A DNA stretch of 5,603 bases from an uncultured Lachnospiraceae bacterium (GTDB lineage Bacteria > Bacillota > Clostridia > Lachnospirales > Lachnospiraceae). Position 1 is the first letter of the stretch. Each line of letters begins with the position of its first letter. A program made the position numbers and the translations under genes. The notes under the pieces were generated by a model. The model saw only the letters and a program-made list of their open reading frames with translations. It ran no database searches and was not told the origin of the DNA. The stretch lies in the NCBI GenBank assembly GCA_949346185.1, contig CASGVX010000151.1, positions 1 to 5,603 on the forward strand, written 5' to 3'. Below, one piece after another: positions 5,588-5,603 of the stretch.

Positions 5588-5603
5588 TTGGCATACCACC
5601 ACA

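Overview
The window looks like chromosomal DNA from a low-to-moderate G+C Firmicute of class Clostridia, most likely a Lachnospiraceae-type gut anaerobe. This is judged from the protein sequences (a GlgC/GlgD pair, a MurC with an 'EACEYTNSFL' central motif, a clostridial-type DnaD-domain protein), strong AGGAGG-type ribosome binding sites and tight gene packing. No database search was possible, so the taxonomy is an inference.

Left part (1-2408, minus strand): the glycogen-synthesis pair glgC-glgD, read right to left. glgC is complete (423 aa, GTG start) and encodes the catalytic ADP-glucose pyrophosphorylase. glgD follows with a one-base TAATG overlap. It encodes the degenerate, probably non-catalytic partner subunit and runs off the left edge of the window. 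A good extended -10 promoter lies just upstream of glgC.

Middle (2409-2693): an AT-rich divergent intergenic region. It holds the glgC promoter and two short inverted repeats. The murC promoter must also lie here, but it is not clear by eye.

Right part (2694-5536, plus strand): murC (460 aa, UDP-N-acetylmuramate--L-alanine ligase), a 302-bp intergenic region, then a 385-aa DnaD-domain replication protein with its own promoter. The window ends with two small hairpins, one of which looks like a terminator read on the minus strand.

The most notable item is the murC-dnaD intergenic region. It carries a cluster of DnaA boxes: four perfect TTATCCACA sites in two head-to-tail pairs, a fifth perfect site near the 3' end of murC, and two 8/9 sites, one inverted. 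The cluster overlaps the murC terminator hairpin and ends about 12 bp upstream of the predicted -35 of the dnaD-like gene. This suggests that the initiator DnaA controls, or is titrated at, the gene for a helicase-loading (primosome) protein. The binding sites are read directly from the sequence; the regulatory role is inference.
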